Positions 12,201 through 22,825 of a stretch of DNA of 64,000 nucleotides are shown piece after piece; within the stretch, counting starts at the first letter, position 1; every line of letters starts with the position of its first letter. This stretch comes from Piper betle. Lineage: Eukaryota > Streptophyta > Magnoliopsida > Piperales > Piperaceae. Location of the stretch: the NCBI GenBank assembly GCA_033002965.1, contig JAURVB010013169.1, forward strand, positions 1 through 64,000, in the 5' to 3' direction. The translations under genes and the position numbers were made by a program. The notes under the pieces were generated by a model that made no database searches, was not told the origin of the DNA, and worked only from the letters and a program-made list of their open reading frames with translations.

Positions 12201-12293
12201 AGAAAAGAATTCTTTTTTGTTTTGTTTCCACATATGCAGATATTGGACCATGAAGACAATGTGATGATGAGGCCCTTGAAGATCATCCAATGA
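6252..12293 (+). CDS. LPR1: LPR-type multicopper oxidase (LOW PHOSPHATE ROOT ferroxidase), 3 exons
   Basis: Exons 6252-6437, 10661-12127 and 12240-12293 join in phase 0 to give 568 residues; Arabidopsis LPR1 and LPR2 are about 580. Donors are GGGTAAGT and CACGTAAGT, and acceptors TTTTGCAG and ATATGCAG. Residues 1-16 form a hydrophobic signal peptide ([16 protein letters not shown]). Copper-ligand motifs are complete: HLHGG (133-137), WYHDH (179-183), HPMHIH (451-456) and [13 protein letters not shown] (549-561), with Cys550 and Met560 as type-1 ligands; the last motif is split by intron 2 after residue 551. [19 protein letters not shown] and [12 protein letters not shown] are LPR hallmarks and argue against laccase or ascorbate oxidase. 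In the family, the secreted or ER-derived enzyme oxidises Fe(II) and controls root meristem arrest under low phosphate. No stop or frameshift interrupts it. LPR1 versus LPR2 orthology cannot be settled here. Confidence 0.95.
7240..9050. repeat. C-rich insertion within intron 1, unidentified
   Basis: About 1.8 kb is strongly C-rich on the + strand, unlike the AT-rich intron around it, and changes abruptly at both edges. Overlapping open frames on both strands (for example 7740-8192 and 8411-8812) have low-complexity Pro/His/Cys/Arg composition with no domain, so I treat them as composition artefacts. A minus-strand GGGTATCAGTGGC near 8950-8962 resembles a weak primer binding site, so an LTR-retrotransposon relic is possible but unproven. 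Confidence 0.4.
9528..9760. mobile_element. Foldback/MITE-like element in intron 1
   Basis: Two arms are imperfect inverted repeats. GTTACCATCAAAATG (9531) pairs with TTTGATGGTAA (9747), and ATGTTTCCTATGAAGG (9563) plus ATTGATAATCC pair with GGATTATCAAT (9672) and TTCTTAGGAAACAT (9687). The whole could fold into a stem of about 65 bp with an AT-rich loop. It has no coding capacity. The superfamily is uncertain. Confidence 0.6.
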
Positions 12294-12489
12294 TTTCCAA
12301 TTGTACATACAAATGACTATCAGCTCATGCACAATGTTGAGATCGAATGACAGCGAAGTATTTTATATTTTCGATGTTATATTATGTGTTTGTAAACGGT
12401 TTGTGAACGGTTTTACAATGTCGTGGCCTCGGGACACTCTATGTGGGCTTCATTAATTGAATAACCTTAGTTTTACCCTATTATCATAA
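12294..12489 (+). other. Probable 3' untranslated region of the LPR gene
   Basis: AT-rich sequence between the stop codon and the next transposon. ATTGAATAAC near 12457 could serve as a weak poly(A) signal. No repeat is recognised up to 12481. Confidence 0.45.
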
Positions 12490-13277
12490 GGGCTATTAAA
12501 CGAGCGAGCGAGTCGAACTCAACTTGTGTTTAAACTCGACTCGAATAGTTCGAAGTTAATTCGAACTCAACTTAAACAGTTCAAAGTTCGTTCGAACTCG
12601 ACTCTTATAGTTCAAAGTTCATTCAAACTTGACTTGAATAATCCGAAGTTCATTCAAACTCGCCTTGGGACCGAACGAATTTTCAACATATATACTTGAA
12701 ATCGTCTAGAACATTTTTTCACTTAAAAATACAGTCAACATGGATTGAACCCACAACCTCCATCTCATTTAAGTTATCTCACTACTTTGTCATTATGTTG
12801 TATATAAATAAATATAACTAGTTATAATTAAACTTATTAGTATATATATATAAAGACTATTTTAGCTGGGGCAAATAATGTTTTTGTCTCAAATTTTAAT
12901 TTAGATCATTCGATTACAAGTACGACCTAAATTTAATAAATAAAAATAAAAAAATAAAAAACAAAACGCTTCAACCACCACCATCATTTAGTATGTAGTT
13001 AATAATAACATTTATTTATGATTTTAAATGTACTTTGAGTAGACATGTGATATTATATAAATTATTATATTATTTTATCGAGTCGAGTTCGAGTCGAGCT
13101 TTAATCGAGTTCAATTCGAGTTTGAGCCGATTTTGAGTCGAGTTCAAGTTATAACCGACTCGAGTCAAGTCGAACACTGCCTTATTCAAACTTGACTCGT
13201 AGGATTTGAGTTTCGAGTCAAGTCGAACCGAGCTAAACGCTAAATGCTCACGAGCTAGCTCGCTCAATTAGCAGCCT
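12490..13277. mobile_element. Non-autonomous hAT-type element (788 bp)
   Basis: The left end GGGCTATTAAACGAGCGAGC and the reverse complement of the right end, AGGCTGCTAATTGAGCGAGC, are imperfect terminal inverted repeats. Flanks TATCATAA (12482-12489) and AATCATAA (13278-13285) agree at 7 of 8 bases, the 8-bp duplication size of hAT elements. Both subterminal regions are packed with GAGTCGA/AGTTCGA-type motifs (12515-12680 and 13079-13235). It has no transposase; the minus-strand frame at 13070-13267 only reads through those repeats. It lies about 200 bp after the LPR stop codon. Confidence 0.85.
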
Positions 13278-13285
13278 AATCATAA

Positions 13286-13556
13286 TCAACTGGTACTTTT
13301 ATAAAGTGCAACCCTTTCCTCCAATACTTTGATTTACTTTTGGTTAATTTTAGTCTGTGTATTGAGGTGGTTTGTATGTTGAGTATGTGGGTCTCGGTGG
13401 GCGTGTAATTTGTTTCATTTACAAGTTGAGTATACCATGATCTACATGGGGTGATGTGTAAGAGTACAGGTGTATAGTGATTATTATTAGTTGTAGGATA
13501 AATCAGCCAAGGATTTACTGTAACACTTACTGTGGTAAACTTGATGTAACATATGC
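13286..13556. other. Intergenic, nothing recognised
   Basis: AT-rich single-copy-looking sequence between the hAT-type element and the copia relic. No gene or repeat is seen. Confidence 0.4.
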
Positions 13557-14330
13557 ATGATTGGAATCATATTGAATATCAATATTTTTATCCTCAACAT
13601 ATTCCTTAATAAAATGGTATTTTACCTCAATGTGCTTAGTCAGAAAGTTGAGAATCAATTTCTTGGTGATGACAATTGTTTTTGTACTATCATAATAGAA
13701 TGGGGTTTTCTTAATGTCTACTTCGTAGTCCTTAAGAGGATACGATATTTAAGCACATCCAAGATAAAAATGTGGAATAATCTGAATTTATATAAGCACA
13801 AAGATAAAAATGTGTTCTTCTAAGCTATCATAATCAATAATTACATGTTCCTTTAATGTACTTGATGATCTTTTTTACCGCCTTCATATATGACTCTTTC
13901 GGGTTAGCTTCAAACCAAGCACATAACACACACTTAACATTATGTCCACCCGGCCGACCATAAGATGCAACAAACTCTTAATCATGTTTCTATAGGTCTT
14001 TTGATCAACATCTTAAGAATCTTCATCATTGTCAATATTACAATTTGCACTCATAAGAATTTGAAATGCCTTGTTACATTCCATTCTAAATTTTTTCACA
14101 AGTTCTTTAACATATTTATTTTGGTTGAGGAAAGTCCATTTCTTGACTTGTTAATTTGAAGACCAAGAAAGAAAATTAACTCTCCCATCATGATCATTTT
14201 AAATTCCTTTTTAACAAGAGTTACAAATTATTCGGACAAATTATCATTTTTTAATTCATACACTATATCATCCACATAAACTTGAACAATAATCAATTTT
14301 TTTTCACCTTTTGTGAACAAAATGAAATAA
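13557..14330 (-). pseudogene. Ty1/copia reverse transcriptase/RNase H remnant
   Basis: On the minus strand, 14310 to 13560 reads in order LIIVQVYVDDIV (RT active-site YVDD, near 14261-14290), FKMIMMGELIFFLGLQI, then ANPKESYMKAVKKIIKYI (start of RNase H) and finally LTKHIEVKYHFI (end of RNase H). This is the copia pol order. A deletion between the two halves and many stops show it is dead. No LTR is found at either edge. Plus-strand frames here are antisense shadows. Confidence 0.82.
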
Positions 14331-14339
14331 AACAGTATT

Positions 14340-16545
14340 TAGATTGTAGATATGTTTCTGCTTGTGGAGCTAGCTGGAGTATATTTGGATTTTAGCTGCT
14401 TGATAGGTATCCATCTGTAGTAAGATTATCTTTTCATTTACGGGATGAGCAAAATATTATTTTCTCATAAACTTGTGATTTGGATACTATTGTGGATAAA
14501 GCTAAGAACAATGGGACCATGTTCACGTTGTGGTTAAGAATAAATCGAGATAGTAAAGAAGTTTAAAAACAACTTATCTCGACTTCCCTAGGAAATGGGT
14601 TTAGAACACTAAGAATAAGGAATGGTCTAAAAGAAAATGTTTGGAAAAAATTGGTAGGACATATTTTGCTCATATAAGTCGTGGAGAGAAATATTATTTG
14701 AGAATGTTGTTCAAAGCCCAAAGAGTTATGAAGAAATTCATACAGTTAAAAAGGGGTCGTATCCAATATTTAAAGCAGCATGTTATGCATTTGGCTTACT
14801 CGAAGATGATAAAGAGTGGGATGACTCTTTAAGTAAAGCTTCATTTTGGGCTTCTCCTTGATAACTTCCTAGATTGTTTGCAGCAATATTGGTACATTGT
14901 GAAGTTTCTGAGTCAAAGATTCTTTGGGGTATACATTGGGAAGTAATGAGTGAAGGTATTCTATTTCAAAAACAATTTTTATTCAATATGCCTCAATTAA
15001 AGTTAGACAATGCTGACATAAAGAATTATTCTTTATTAAAAATTAAGGATTGTTTGAAAAAAATGAGATTAATTGAATTTCATTGCATGGATATTCCTCA
15101 TAGTTCGATGATGGTAACATCCAAAAATAAACTTATTATTGAAAATTACAGTTTGACTTGAAAATTGTGATGGAAAAAGCAGAACACAACTTAAACATGA
15201 CTTAATCAAATGAACAGCTTGAAATTTTCAATGATAATATGGAATCTGTTGAGCATAATTTTGGAAAGTTATTTTTTGTTGAAGGTTATGGCGGTACTGG
15301 GAAAACATACTTGTGAAAGACACTGGTGTATTCTCCTTTTTGCTTTAATAAAATATGAATGTGTAGCCTCATCAGGTATTGCAGCTTTATCAGTTCCTCA
15401 TGGAAGGACTGCTCACTCTAGATTTCATATTTCATTGAGTCCACCAATGCAGTTTACGTGTGAAATAAAACATGCGGTGAATCTTGCCTAATTGCTTCCA
15501 GAAACCTCAATGGCTCATAGAAATTGTTTTTGAAGCATTAGATAAGTCATTGATAGATATGTTACGTTTTCAAATTCAAGAACTTTCATCAAACCTTTTG
15601 GAGGATTAACAATTGTTTAGGGTGGTGATTTTCGATAGAATCTACCAGTCACTATCAATGGAAGTAGCGATGAAGCGGTTAATGAATCCATCAAACGATC
15701 TTATCTACGAAAATATTTTCAAAAATATTCTTTGAGTATTAATACGAGACTAAAGCATACAAATGGAAATGACTTAGAAAATCAAGAGCGTGAAGCATTT
15801 TCAAGTTGGGTTTTGTCCATAGGAGATGGAGATGATCTCAATGTGGATGGTGAATGCTGAGTTGATATCCGAAAGGATATATTGATTAATGGAGGTTCAC
15901 AACCAATGAAGACAATAACTGATACTTTTTTCTTGATTTACAAATGAATTTAAGAAATGTATACAATCTTCAGGATAGAGCTATTCTTGTACTGACGAAT
16001 GAAATTGTCAGTGTCATCACTGATTTTTTTGTTGATATGCCTGAGTCTAATGAGATGATTTATTATAGTTCAGATTCTTATAGTGTTGGTGGGAGTATGC
16101 ATGTTGATCAACAATTGTTGTACCCACCAGAAGTACTGAGCTCATTATGCTTTCAAGGAGTTCCGAAACATTGTCTAAAGTTAAAGGTTGGATTACCGGT
16201 CATTTTACTTCGTAATATGGATCACAGTTCAGGTCATTGCAATGGAACAAGATTGATCATAACCAAGCTTGGTAGATAGTCATTTAAAGCTAAAATCATT
16301 ACATGGACTAATATTGGTGATGAAGTACTTATCCCAAGAATCATTTTTATGCCAACAGATACTAAGCTACCTTTCGCAATCAGAAGAAAATAGTTTCCAA
16401 TCAGTTGGTCTTTTGCAATGACCATCAACAAGAGTCGGGGACAGTCACTTGATTATGTTGGTCTTTATATTGAAAAGAGTGTATTTTCTTACGGGGCAGT
16501 TTCTAGAATAACATTTAGGAAAGGTTTAAGATTCTAATCTCAAAT
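14340..16545 (+). pseudogene. Helitron PIF1-type helicase domain, degraded
   Basis: The reading shifts frame but follows the C-terminal half of plant Helitron Rep/Hel proteins in order. First come the pre-helicase block with RYPSVVRLSFHLRDEQNIIF (about 14408) and GEKYYLRMLF (14683). Then come Walker A GYGGTGKTYL (about 15285-15314), SSGIAAL and GRTAHSRFHISL (15370-15440), DRAILVLTNEIV (15968), LKLKVGLPVILLRNM...CNGTRLI (16180-16260) and [13 protein letters not shown] (about 16414-16452). In an active element the helicase unwinds the strand displaced in rolling-circle transposition. Many stops and frameshifts interrupt it. The Rep nuclease half and the CTRR/hairpin 3' end were not found, so only a fragment is supported. 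Confidence 0.85.
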
Positions 16546-17335
16546 TATACTGAAAGTGATTCAAATGATAAGGTTAAGAATATTGTTTACACAAAATATT
16601 CTAAGATTAATTTTTCTTTTTGAGGTAGTACATTATTGATAATATGTTTTTTAATTAAATTATAATTATGTTCTAAAATTATCGAGTATAATTTGTTTTT
16701 ATTTGTTATACTACGTGGTCATTATTTGACAAGTTTTATTTTCATTCTTGGGGGCATGAATTTTGCCTAAGTCAAATGATGCTCACCTATGGGACAAACA
16801 TAGTAAGTAATGAAGGATGCAGAATGTGTTTCTATTCATTCTTCATTTCACTCTTAGATTTAAAACCAAGTATTTTCTATATAAATTGGATGCATTTGGT
16901 ATACAATTAGGACATATTGATATACACCCAGTGACGTTAGTTTTTTGAGTTGTCATTTGTAATATGTTCAGCTGTAAACAGTTTTACTCACTTGGGATGT
17001 GTTATAAAATACATTAGACGGTGATATTGGTGATATATGCCAAATTTTCTGCTTCGTATCATAAATATTTCTTTAGGCATACGGTGTTCAATATGTTTAA
17101 TTCCATTTAAATTAATTTCTTGCTTTACTCTATTCAACTATTAATGCATATGTCACACTAAATGTGTCTTCCCATCATTTGACATCTATTTTTAACTCCA
17201 TATTTTTTAATTCAACGAGAGTTGCTATTTGATACATTAAATAAACTCCACATTTTTTAATTTAATACGTACATTATAATTAGACTGATGCTGTATGTGA
17301 ATGCTGAGTATCACTTTAGCTTCTCAATTTACATT
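16546..17335. other. AT-rich, nothing recognised
   Basis: No open frame or repeat of note. It may include the decayed 3' end of the Helitron, but no CTAG-type end with a hairpin could be assigned. Confidence 0.35.
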
Positions 17336-18147
17336 ACCTCGCTGGAGTCATCGCTGCGATGGAGGAAATCCATCCTAGTTGCCGTCGGCCGATGAGTTCG
17401 TGAAGCCAAGGAGCCTGTCTCTCTTGCTGTCCTGCCGTCACTCTGTTTGGAGCCAAGCCAGGGAGAAGCATCGGAGTTGGAACGTTGCTGCTCATTGTCA
17501 CCGCACTACCTCTGTCCGTTAAATGGAGAGATTACTTCCTCGCCAAAGCCCATGCCTTTCTTGGTTGCCGCCTTGTTGCAGTGAGCCCCCGTTAAGCCCA
17601 ATCGAACTCACTACCTCACCGGAGCAAGAGACCGGAGTAGGAAAAGCATAGCGCTGGGACAGATCTGCTGATTTTTCAGCCACCAACTCAACGCCCAAGT
17701 TGATCCCAACCTTTCCACTGTCAGGTGCTTCGCCATCGCTGGGGTCTCTGCTCTTGGCGGAATCACCAAAATGAAGCACGTTGAAGTCTTGCGGCTGCCA
17801 TCTCCGCCACTATGAGGGCAAAGATCAGTCATTGGGAGATCATTGTGATCGTCGTTGGATATCACTGCTAGAGAGGGGATCAAACGCTGGTACACAACAC
17901 CAAAAAAATGGGATCTTTGGTGCTTTACTGCCCACCGGATTTAAGGAGCTGATCATCGCTGCTGTAGCCGAGGAATTGCAGAACCCACCATCCTGTTGTC
18001 CAAGCCTCGCCACGACGTTTGCTATCAAAGCTTTGCATCTGCCTCCTCATATCTGGAGCTGACCAGTTGAGTCTGAAGTGCTACCAAGGAGTTGCCGTCC
18101 CATTGCCACACCTCACAGCCGAGGAGCTGACTCCAAATACATGCAGG
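17336..18147. other. GC-richer sequence interrupted by the hAT insertion
   Basis: Moderately GC-rich sequence with short overlapping frames on both strands and no recognised domain. It is the left flank of the hAT element. The short segment 23882-23901 is its continuation on the right, and 38855-39030 (similar composition) may resume it after the copia element. It could be an older LTR or 5' leader. I see no functional gene. Confidence 0.35.
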
Positions 18148-18310
18148 TAGGGATGGGCGCGGGCAAGTCGAGTTTCGACAAACTCGGGACCGACTCATTC
18201 GCGATATTAAAAGTAATTCGCGTTCACGAGTACGAGTCGAGTTTACGGCATAACGAGTCGAGCTAAATAATAACGAGTTATTCTCAGCTCGTGCCCGACT
18301 CGATTCTTCA
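18148..18310. repeat. Left terminal and subterminal region of the hAT element
   Basis: The terminal inverted repeat TAGGGATGGGCGCGGGC is followed by repeated CGAGTCGAG, CTCGGGACCGACTC and AACGAGTCGAGC motifs, mirrored at the right end. Such subterminal clusters usually bind the transposase; that role is an inference here. Confidence 0.85.
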
Positions 18311-18328
18311 CCAACTCGATTCTTTGTC

Positions 18329-18965
18329 TTTACTTTTCATCTCCCTTCCAGATCCAGAGCGAGCGGCGTGGCGATCGTCTCGGCGATCGGCGATCTAGAG
18401 CAGCAATCGACGTGGGCTCGTGGCGATCGGCAGTCTGGAGCAATGATCAGAGATCTGGAACAGCGATGGCTCGATTTGGAGCAGCGATTTGATTCTTCAC
18501 ATTTACTTTTCATCTCCCTTCCAGATCCAGATCTGGAGTAGCGAGCAGCGTGGCGATCGGCGATCGGTGATCTGGAGCAGCGATTGACGTGGGCTCGTGG
18601 CGATCGGCGGTCTGGAGCAGTGATTGGAGATCTGGAGTAGCGATGGCTCGATCTAGAGCAGCGATCCGATTCTTCACCTTTACTTTTCATCTCCCTTCCA
18701 GATCCAGTTCTGGAGCAGCAAGCAGCGTGGCGATCGGCGATCGGCGGTCTGGAGCAACGATCGGCGATCGGCAGTCTGGAGCAGTGATCGGAGATCTGGA
18801 GCAGCGATCGACGTGGGCTCGTGGCGATCGGCGGTCTGGAGCAGTGATGGGAGATCTGGAGTAGCGATCATCGTGGGCTTGTGACGATCGGCGGTCTGGA
18901 GCAGCGATTGGAGTTCTAGAGCAACGATATCCAGATCTGGAGTAGCGATCATCGTGGCGTAGATC
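18329..18965. repeat. Higher-order tandem array, about 175-bp period with 20-35-bp subunits
   Basis: TTTACTTTTCATCTCCCTTC starts at about 18329, 18502 and 18679, defining units of 173 and 177 bp. Each is filled with shorter variants of GGCGATCGGCGGTCTGGAGC, many containing CGATCG palindromes. A fourth partial unit ends near 18965. Open frames on both strands here are repeat artefacts. Confidence 0.9.
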
Positions 18966-19774
18966 TCATTGATTTTACATGAGGATAGTTGTTATATTCA
19001 TTGATTTCTCTTTTTTTCTACAACTTTTTTATTTATTGTAGATCTAACATAAAGATTGTTTTTTTTTGTAGTCAAAGTGGTGTAGATCTCAGAGATGAGC
19101 GTCGTTATTTGGCAACCTCCATCCTAAAGCAAGGCCCTTTGCAATAAAGGTTTTTTCCTACTTGGTTATTTACTTATTTTGTGAAGTTTATATGTTATAT
19201 AACTATTAATCATGTCACATAATCACAAGGTAACTATCCAACAAATTAATAGCTATAGCCTACATTTAGGTACTAAATCTAGGATATATTTAGTGTAGGC
19301 GTGTCGTGTGGGTCTTATATAAATAAGTACAAATAGCTAAAATACTTGCATATATATAATATAACCATGAATAATATTGTAAACTGAATTCATTGCAAAA
19401 CTAATATATGAGAACTTGTTTATGGCAAAATCCAAAATAGACTACCAAGTGCAAGATAACATTAAACAAAAAACATGTCCAACATAAATAAAAAAAAGGT
19501 AAAATAGACATTAGGATCTTAGAGTGTCAAAGAACATAGATCTTCTTCATTTGATTGTAAGTTTCCTGCAAAGTTAGAGCATTGCATGTATTAGAAAGTC
19601 ATCAATTCTATATACAATTTATTAATATAAATGTAAGTTGAAGCAAAATAGATTTTAATTGTTCACCTGCAAATGAAACTTGTAAAATTCACCTGCAAAT
19701 GAAACTTATAAACCTTAAAAAGAAGAGCACATTAACACTTCAAAATATGAGATTGAGTATGTATAAATTGAATC
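18966..19774. other. AT-rich interior of the hAT element
   Basis: No coding signal. It lies downstream of the transposase and would hold its 3' UTR. Confidence 0.45.
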
Positions 19775-21785
19775 TTACTCTTCGTCATTTTCGTTTTCTT
19801 CATATGCTTCATTTGAATCATAAAACGGGCGCAACCAATCTTGTGTACATATCAATGCTTCTACTATTTTTGGATTGAGCCTACTGCGAACGTCACTGAT
19901 GAGCCTTTCACCAGTGCTAAATGCTGATTCCGAAGCCACAGTTGAGAGAGGGATGGAGAGTATGTCTCTGGCCATAGATGATAGTGCTTTGTACTTTATT
20001 TCATTATTCTTCCAATATTCTAGGACATCAAACTCATTTCCACTTGGAACTTTGATAGCTGAATCTTCCAAATAGTCATCTAGTTCAGATTTAGTTGATT
20101 CCTTGTTCTTCTCATAATTTGCCACAAACAAGTTATATGCTTCATCATCTAACATGCTGAATGAACTGCTGCTACTAGTTTTTTGTCGCTTAATTGTCAG
20201 CTCATCTAAATCTTTTGATGCTTTCATTTTGATTTCATAAACTTCATAAATTTCCTTCATTGTACCTTTCACGTGGTCCAACTTCCTTTCAGCCTCATCT
20301 GCTGAATATAGTAATGGAAAACAGTATGCCACCACCATTAGCTTGCATCTAGGATCTAAAATATTAGCAATTGCCAGAACAGTATTGCATTCACTCCAAT
20401 ATTTATCAAATTTTTCTTTCATGAATTCAATCATTTCTTTCATGTATAATCTGCCAGGACCGAGAGTTTTATGTAGAGTTGACTCCACCTTCTATACTAC
20501 CGGCAAGAAGAGATTACTAGTTGGGTATTTTATTCCTGAAAATAATTCAGTTGCCAGGTAAAACTTTTCTAACAGCTCCTCAATATCTTCATATTTGTCC
20601 CATTCTTCATCAGTTGGAAATCATTTGTAGTTACTATCTGTTTCTGCATAATGTTTGAAGGCTAGTTTAACCTCTTTTGCAGCTCTAAGCATATGATAGG
20701 TTGAGTTCCATCTTGTTGAAACATCCAAAACTAGCTCCTTTTTACTTGCAAACCCATATTGTGCTAGTGAAGTTTCAAATTCACTCTTCCTACTTGTAGA
20801 ACTCTTGATGTATTTAACAGATTCTCTAATGTCATGAATAAAGCTTTTAATGTGTTCCAAACCACACTACACAACCAAGTTAAGCACATGAGCACAACAC
20901 CTTACATGAAATATTTGAGACAAATGTAAGTAGGCCACTCCTTATTAAGCTTTGCTTTAATATCTTCACCATGCTATCATTAGATGAGGCATTATCTACT
21001 GTTATAGTGAAAACCTTATGTTCTAATCCCCATTCTCTAAGAAATTCGGTGATCAAGTTTGCCATAGATTGACCACTATGAGGTGGAGGGAAATAACGAA
21101 AATTCAGAATTCTTTTCTGCAACTTCCAATTTGTGGAGACATAATGAGCTGTGAGTGTTATGTAGGCTTTTGTTCTTCTTGAAGTCCATGCATCTGTAGT
21201 CAAACACACAAGGTTTACTCCATTCAGCTCCTTCAATTTTTCCTTTTCTTCGGCATAAATTATCATGCATTCTCTCTTAACAGAGTGTCTTGACCATTTT
21301 TCATGCCTTGGCAGTAGTGCTTTACTATACAGGTTAAACAATTTGCTTTCCACTGAGATGAATGGCTTTTCATCAACAATAATTAATTTGGCAAGCACCC
21401 TTCTAACTTTATCTTTGTCATACTTGTAATTAGAGATTGAAAAAGCTTTTTCTTCTTCTGGAATACACTCAATTGTTATTTGCTGCTGACTTTTTTCTAT
21501 TTTGGCACGCTTCATACAAGAATTCAGGTGCCTGTTTAAAGTACTTGTTGAACCAGTTTTGGACTGTTTGTACAATGTATGACAATAAGGGCATTCAATC
21601 TTTACCTCACCAGATGGTAGTGTCACTTTCCTCAATTCCTCCCATATTTTGGACCGCAATCTTGGCTGTTTTCCTTCTAGTTTCTCTTTTTGTGAGACCT
21701 CTTCAACTATGCAATTTGACTCTACAATGATGGCAACATCATTTGTATGCAACGTCTCAATTGGTGGAGGATCAGTTGAAGCCAT
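19775..21785 (-). pseudogene. hAT transposase with BED zinc finger, disabled
   Basis: Read from ATG at 21785, the protein has a BED finger (residues about 42-95, with CPYC at 65-68, H86 and C90). Next are the DDE-core acidic residues in LTTDAWTSRR (D198) and FTITVDNASSND (D264). Farther on, in shifted frames, lie a TRWNSTYHMLRAA block and the C-terminal hAT dimerisation region with PLSTVASESAFSTGERLISD and ICTQDWLR (near 19800-19960). A frameshift near 20930-20945 and in-frame stops at 20867-20869, 20621-20623 and 20492-20494 break it. The last stretch (20488 to 19775) is open for 237 codons. An intact version would bind the element's ends and cut and paste it. It resembles the Ac/DAYSLEEPER-type plant branch. 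Few lesions suggest fairly recent loss. Confidence 0.93.
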
Positions 21786-22221
21786 TTTGTCTTGCAAGAT
21801 AAGTCATTTCAAAACTCAAACTAGAAGTTATATGTCATGTTTTACTTAATTTAGAACAAGTTAAATCATACTTGATTAATGATATCATGACTATTTTTAA
21901 TATTTGATTATAAATGTACATGCATTTAATCATCACAAAAAATATGATAGAATGAACAGTAAATAAATAAGGTTCATCTATTTCTCAAAGGCTATAAATA
22001 CAAGCAATAAACCAAATATGAATTGCCATGATATTTTAATGTAAGGATGAAGGTTGAAACTACTCAAGCAATAAACAAAATATTTTATTTGGTTTCTTAG
22101 TTGTTATTGGTTAGTACTCAAGTTTTGTTTTTGGTCTTCGCTCAAATGATATTCTTCATCAGGCTTGCAGCTTTATTTTAGATGCACTTTGATAATGTTT
22201 AATGTGAGGTGGCGGCTATGG

Positions 22222-22302
22222 TAGTGGTCTAGAAGTTTTGGCTTTGTGAGCTTTACTTCTGGAGAGGAGGCATTTGCTGCTATATCTGGCATGGATGGGA
22301 AG
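22222..22302 (+). pseudogene. Captured exon fragment of an RRM (glycine-rich) RNA-binding protein
   Basis: From about 22225 the + strand reads SRSFGFVSFTSGEEAFAAIS and then GMDGK, ending at 22302 immediately before a GT. This is the RNP1 motif and following helix of an RNA-recognition motif; family members read SRGFGFVSF. The exon edge after MDGK is the expected place. Only this one exon piece is present. Lying inside the hAT element, it is best explained as captured host DNA. The exact donor gene cannot be named. Confidence 0.75.
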
Positions 22303-22374
22303 GTATAGTTGAATTCTAAGGAATTGAAGGGAAACTTATTCATTGCATGAAATGTTTACTTCATTGTACAAAGG

Positions 22375-22740
22375 ATAGTTAGTGAAAGATTTGGTAAATG
22401 CTTGCTTGAGCTCAGCGGAAATAATGCTATTATAGTCATGGATGATGCTGATATTCAGTTAGCTGTGCGATTTGTTCTGTTTGCTGCTGTGGGCACTGCT
22501 GGACAAAGGTGCACCACATGCCGTAGGCTGGTAAGACCTCTTTGTGTATGTTTGTTACTTTTTTAGCTTATCTCTTATTACATATTTTTTCTTCAACTTT
22601 GCAGCTTCTTCATGAAAGTATCTACCAAACAGTGCTGGATCAACTTGTTGTAGTCTACAAGCAAGTGAAAATTGGGGAACCTTTAGAAAAAGGTACTCTA
22701 TTGGGGCCACTGCATTCTCTAGCATCAAAAGAAAGCTTTG
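22375..22740 (+). pseudogene. ALDH7B: Captured fragment of aldehyde dehydrogenase family 7 (ALDH7B, antiquitin) with intron
   Basis: Exon piece 22375-22530 reads [20 protein letters not shown], then [20 protein letters not shown] and [12 protein letters not shown]; it carries the GQRCT catalytic-cysteine motif. A 74-bp GT-AG intron (22531-22604) follows. The next exon, 22605-22740, reads LLHESIYQTVLDQLVVVYKQ, VKIGEPLEKGTLLGPLHS and KESF. These blocks and the splice position match plant ALDH7, the alpha-aminoadipic semialdehyde dehydrogenase of lysine breakdown and stress tolerance. The N-terminal half and the rest of the C-terminal half are absent, so no enzyme can be made. The retained intron means capture was at the DNA level. 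Both exon pieces are still open. Confidence 0.92.
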
Positions 22741-22778
22741 TGATGTATGCTTTGTGTTTGAATCTGTATCAAATTACA

Positions 22779-22825
22779 GGCTCTATAAGGGACTTGTTCC
22801 TCCCTGGGGGCGTCAGATTCCATGT
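22779..22825 (+). pseudogene. Captured fragment of the mitochondrial phosphate carrier
   Basis: After an acceptor-like TTACAG, the sequence from 22781 reads LYKGLVPPWGRQIP. This is the very conserved segment G-L-(F/Y)-K-G-L-V-P-L-W-x-R-Q-I-P-Y of plant PHT3-type mitochondrial phosphate carriers. It lies about 40 bp after the ALDH7 exon and in the same orientation. The match is short (14 residues) but distinctive. It is non-functional. Confidence 0.65.

Noticed and set aside
19875..20075. Plus-strand frames opposite the hAT transposase
   Set aside because: They are antisense shadows of the minus-strand transposase reading.
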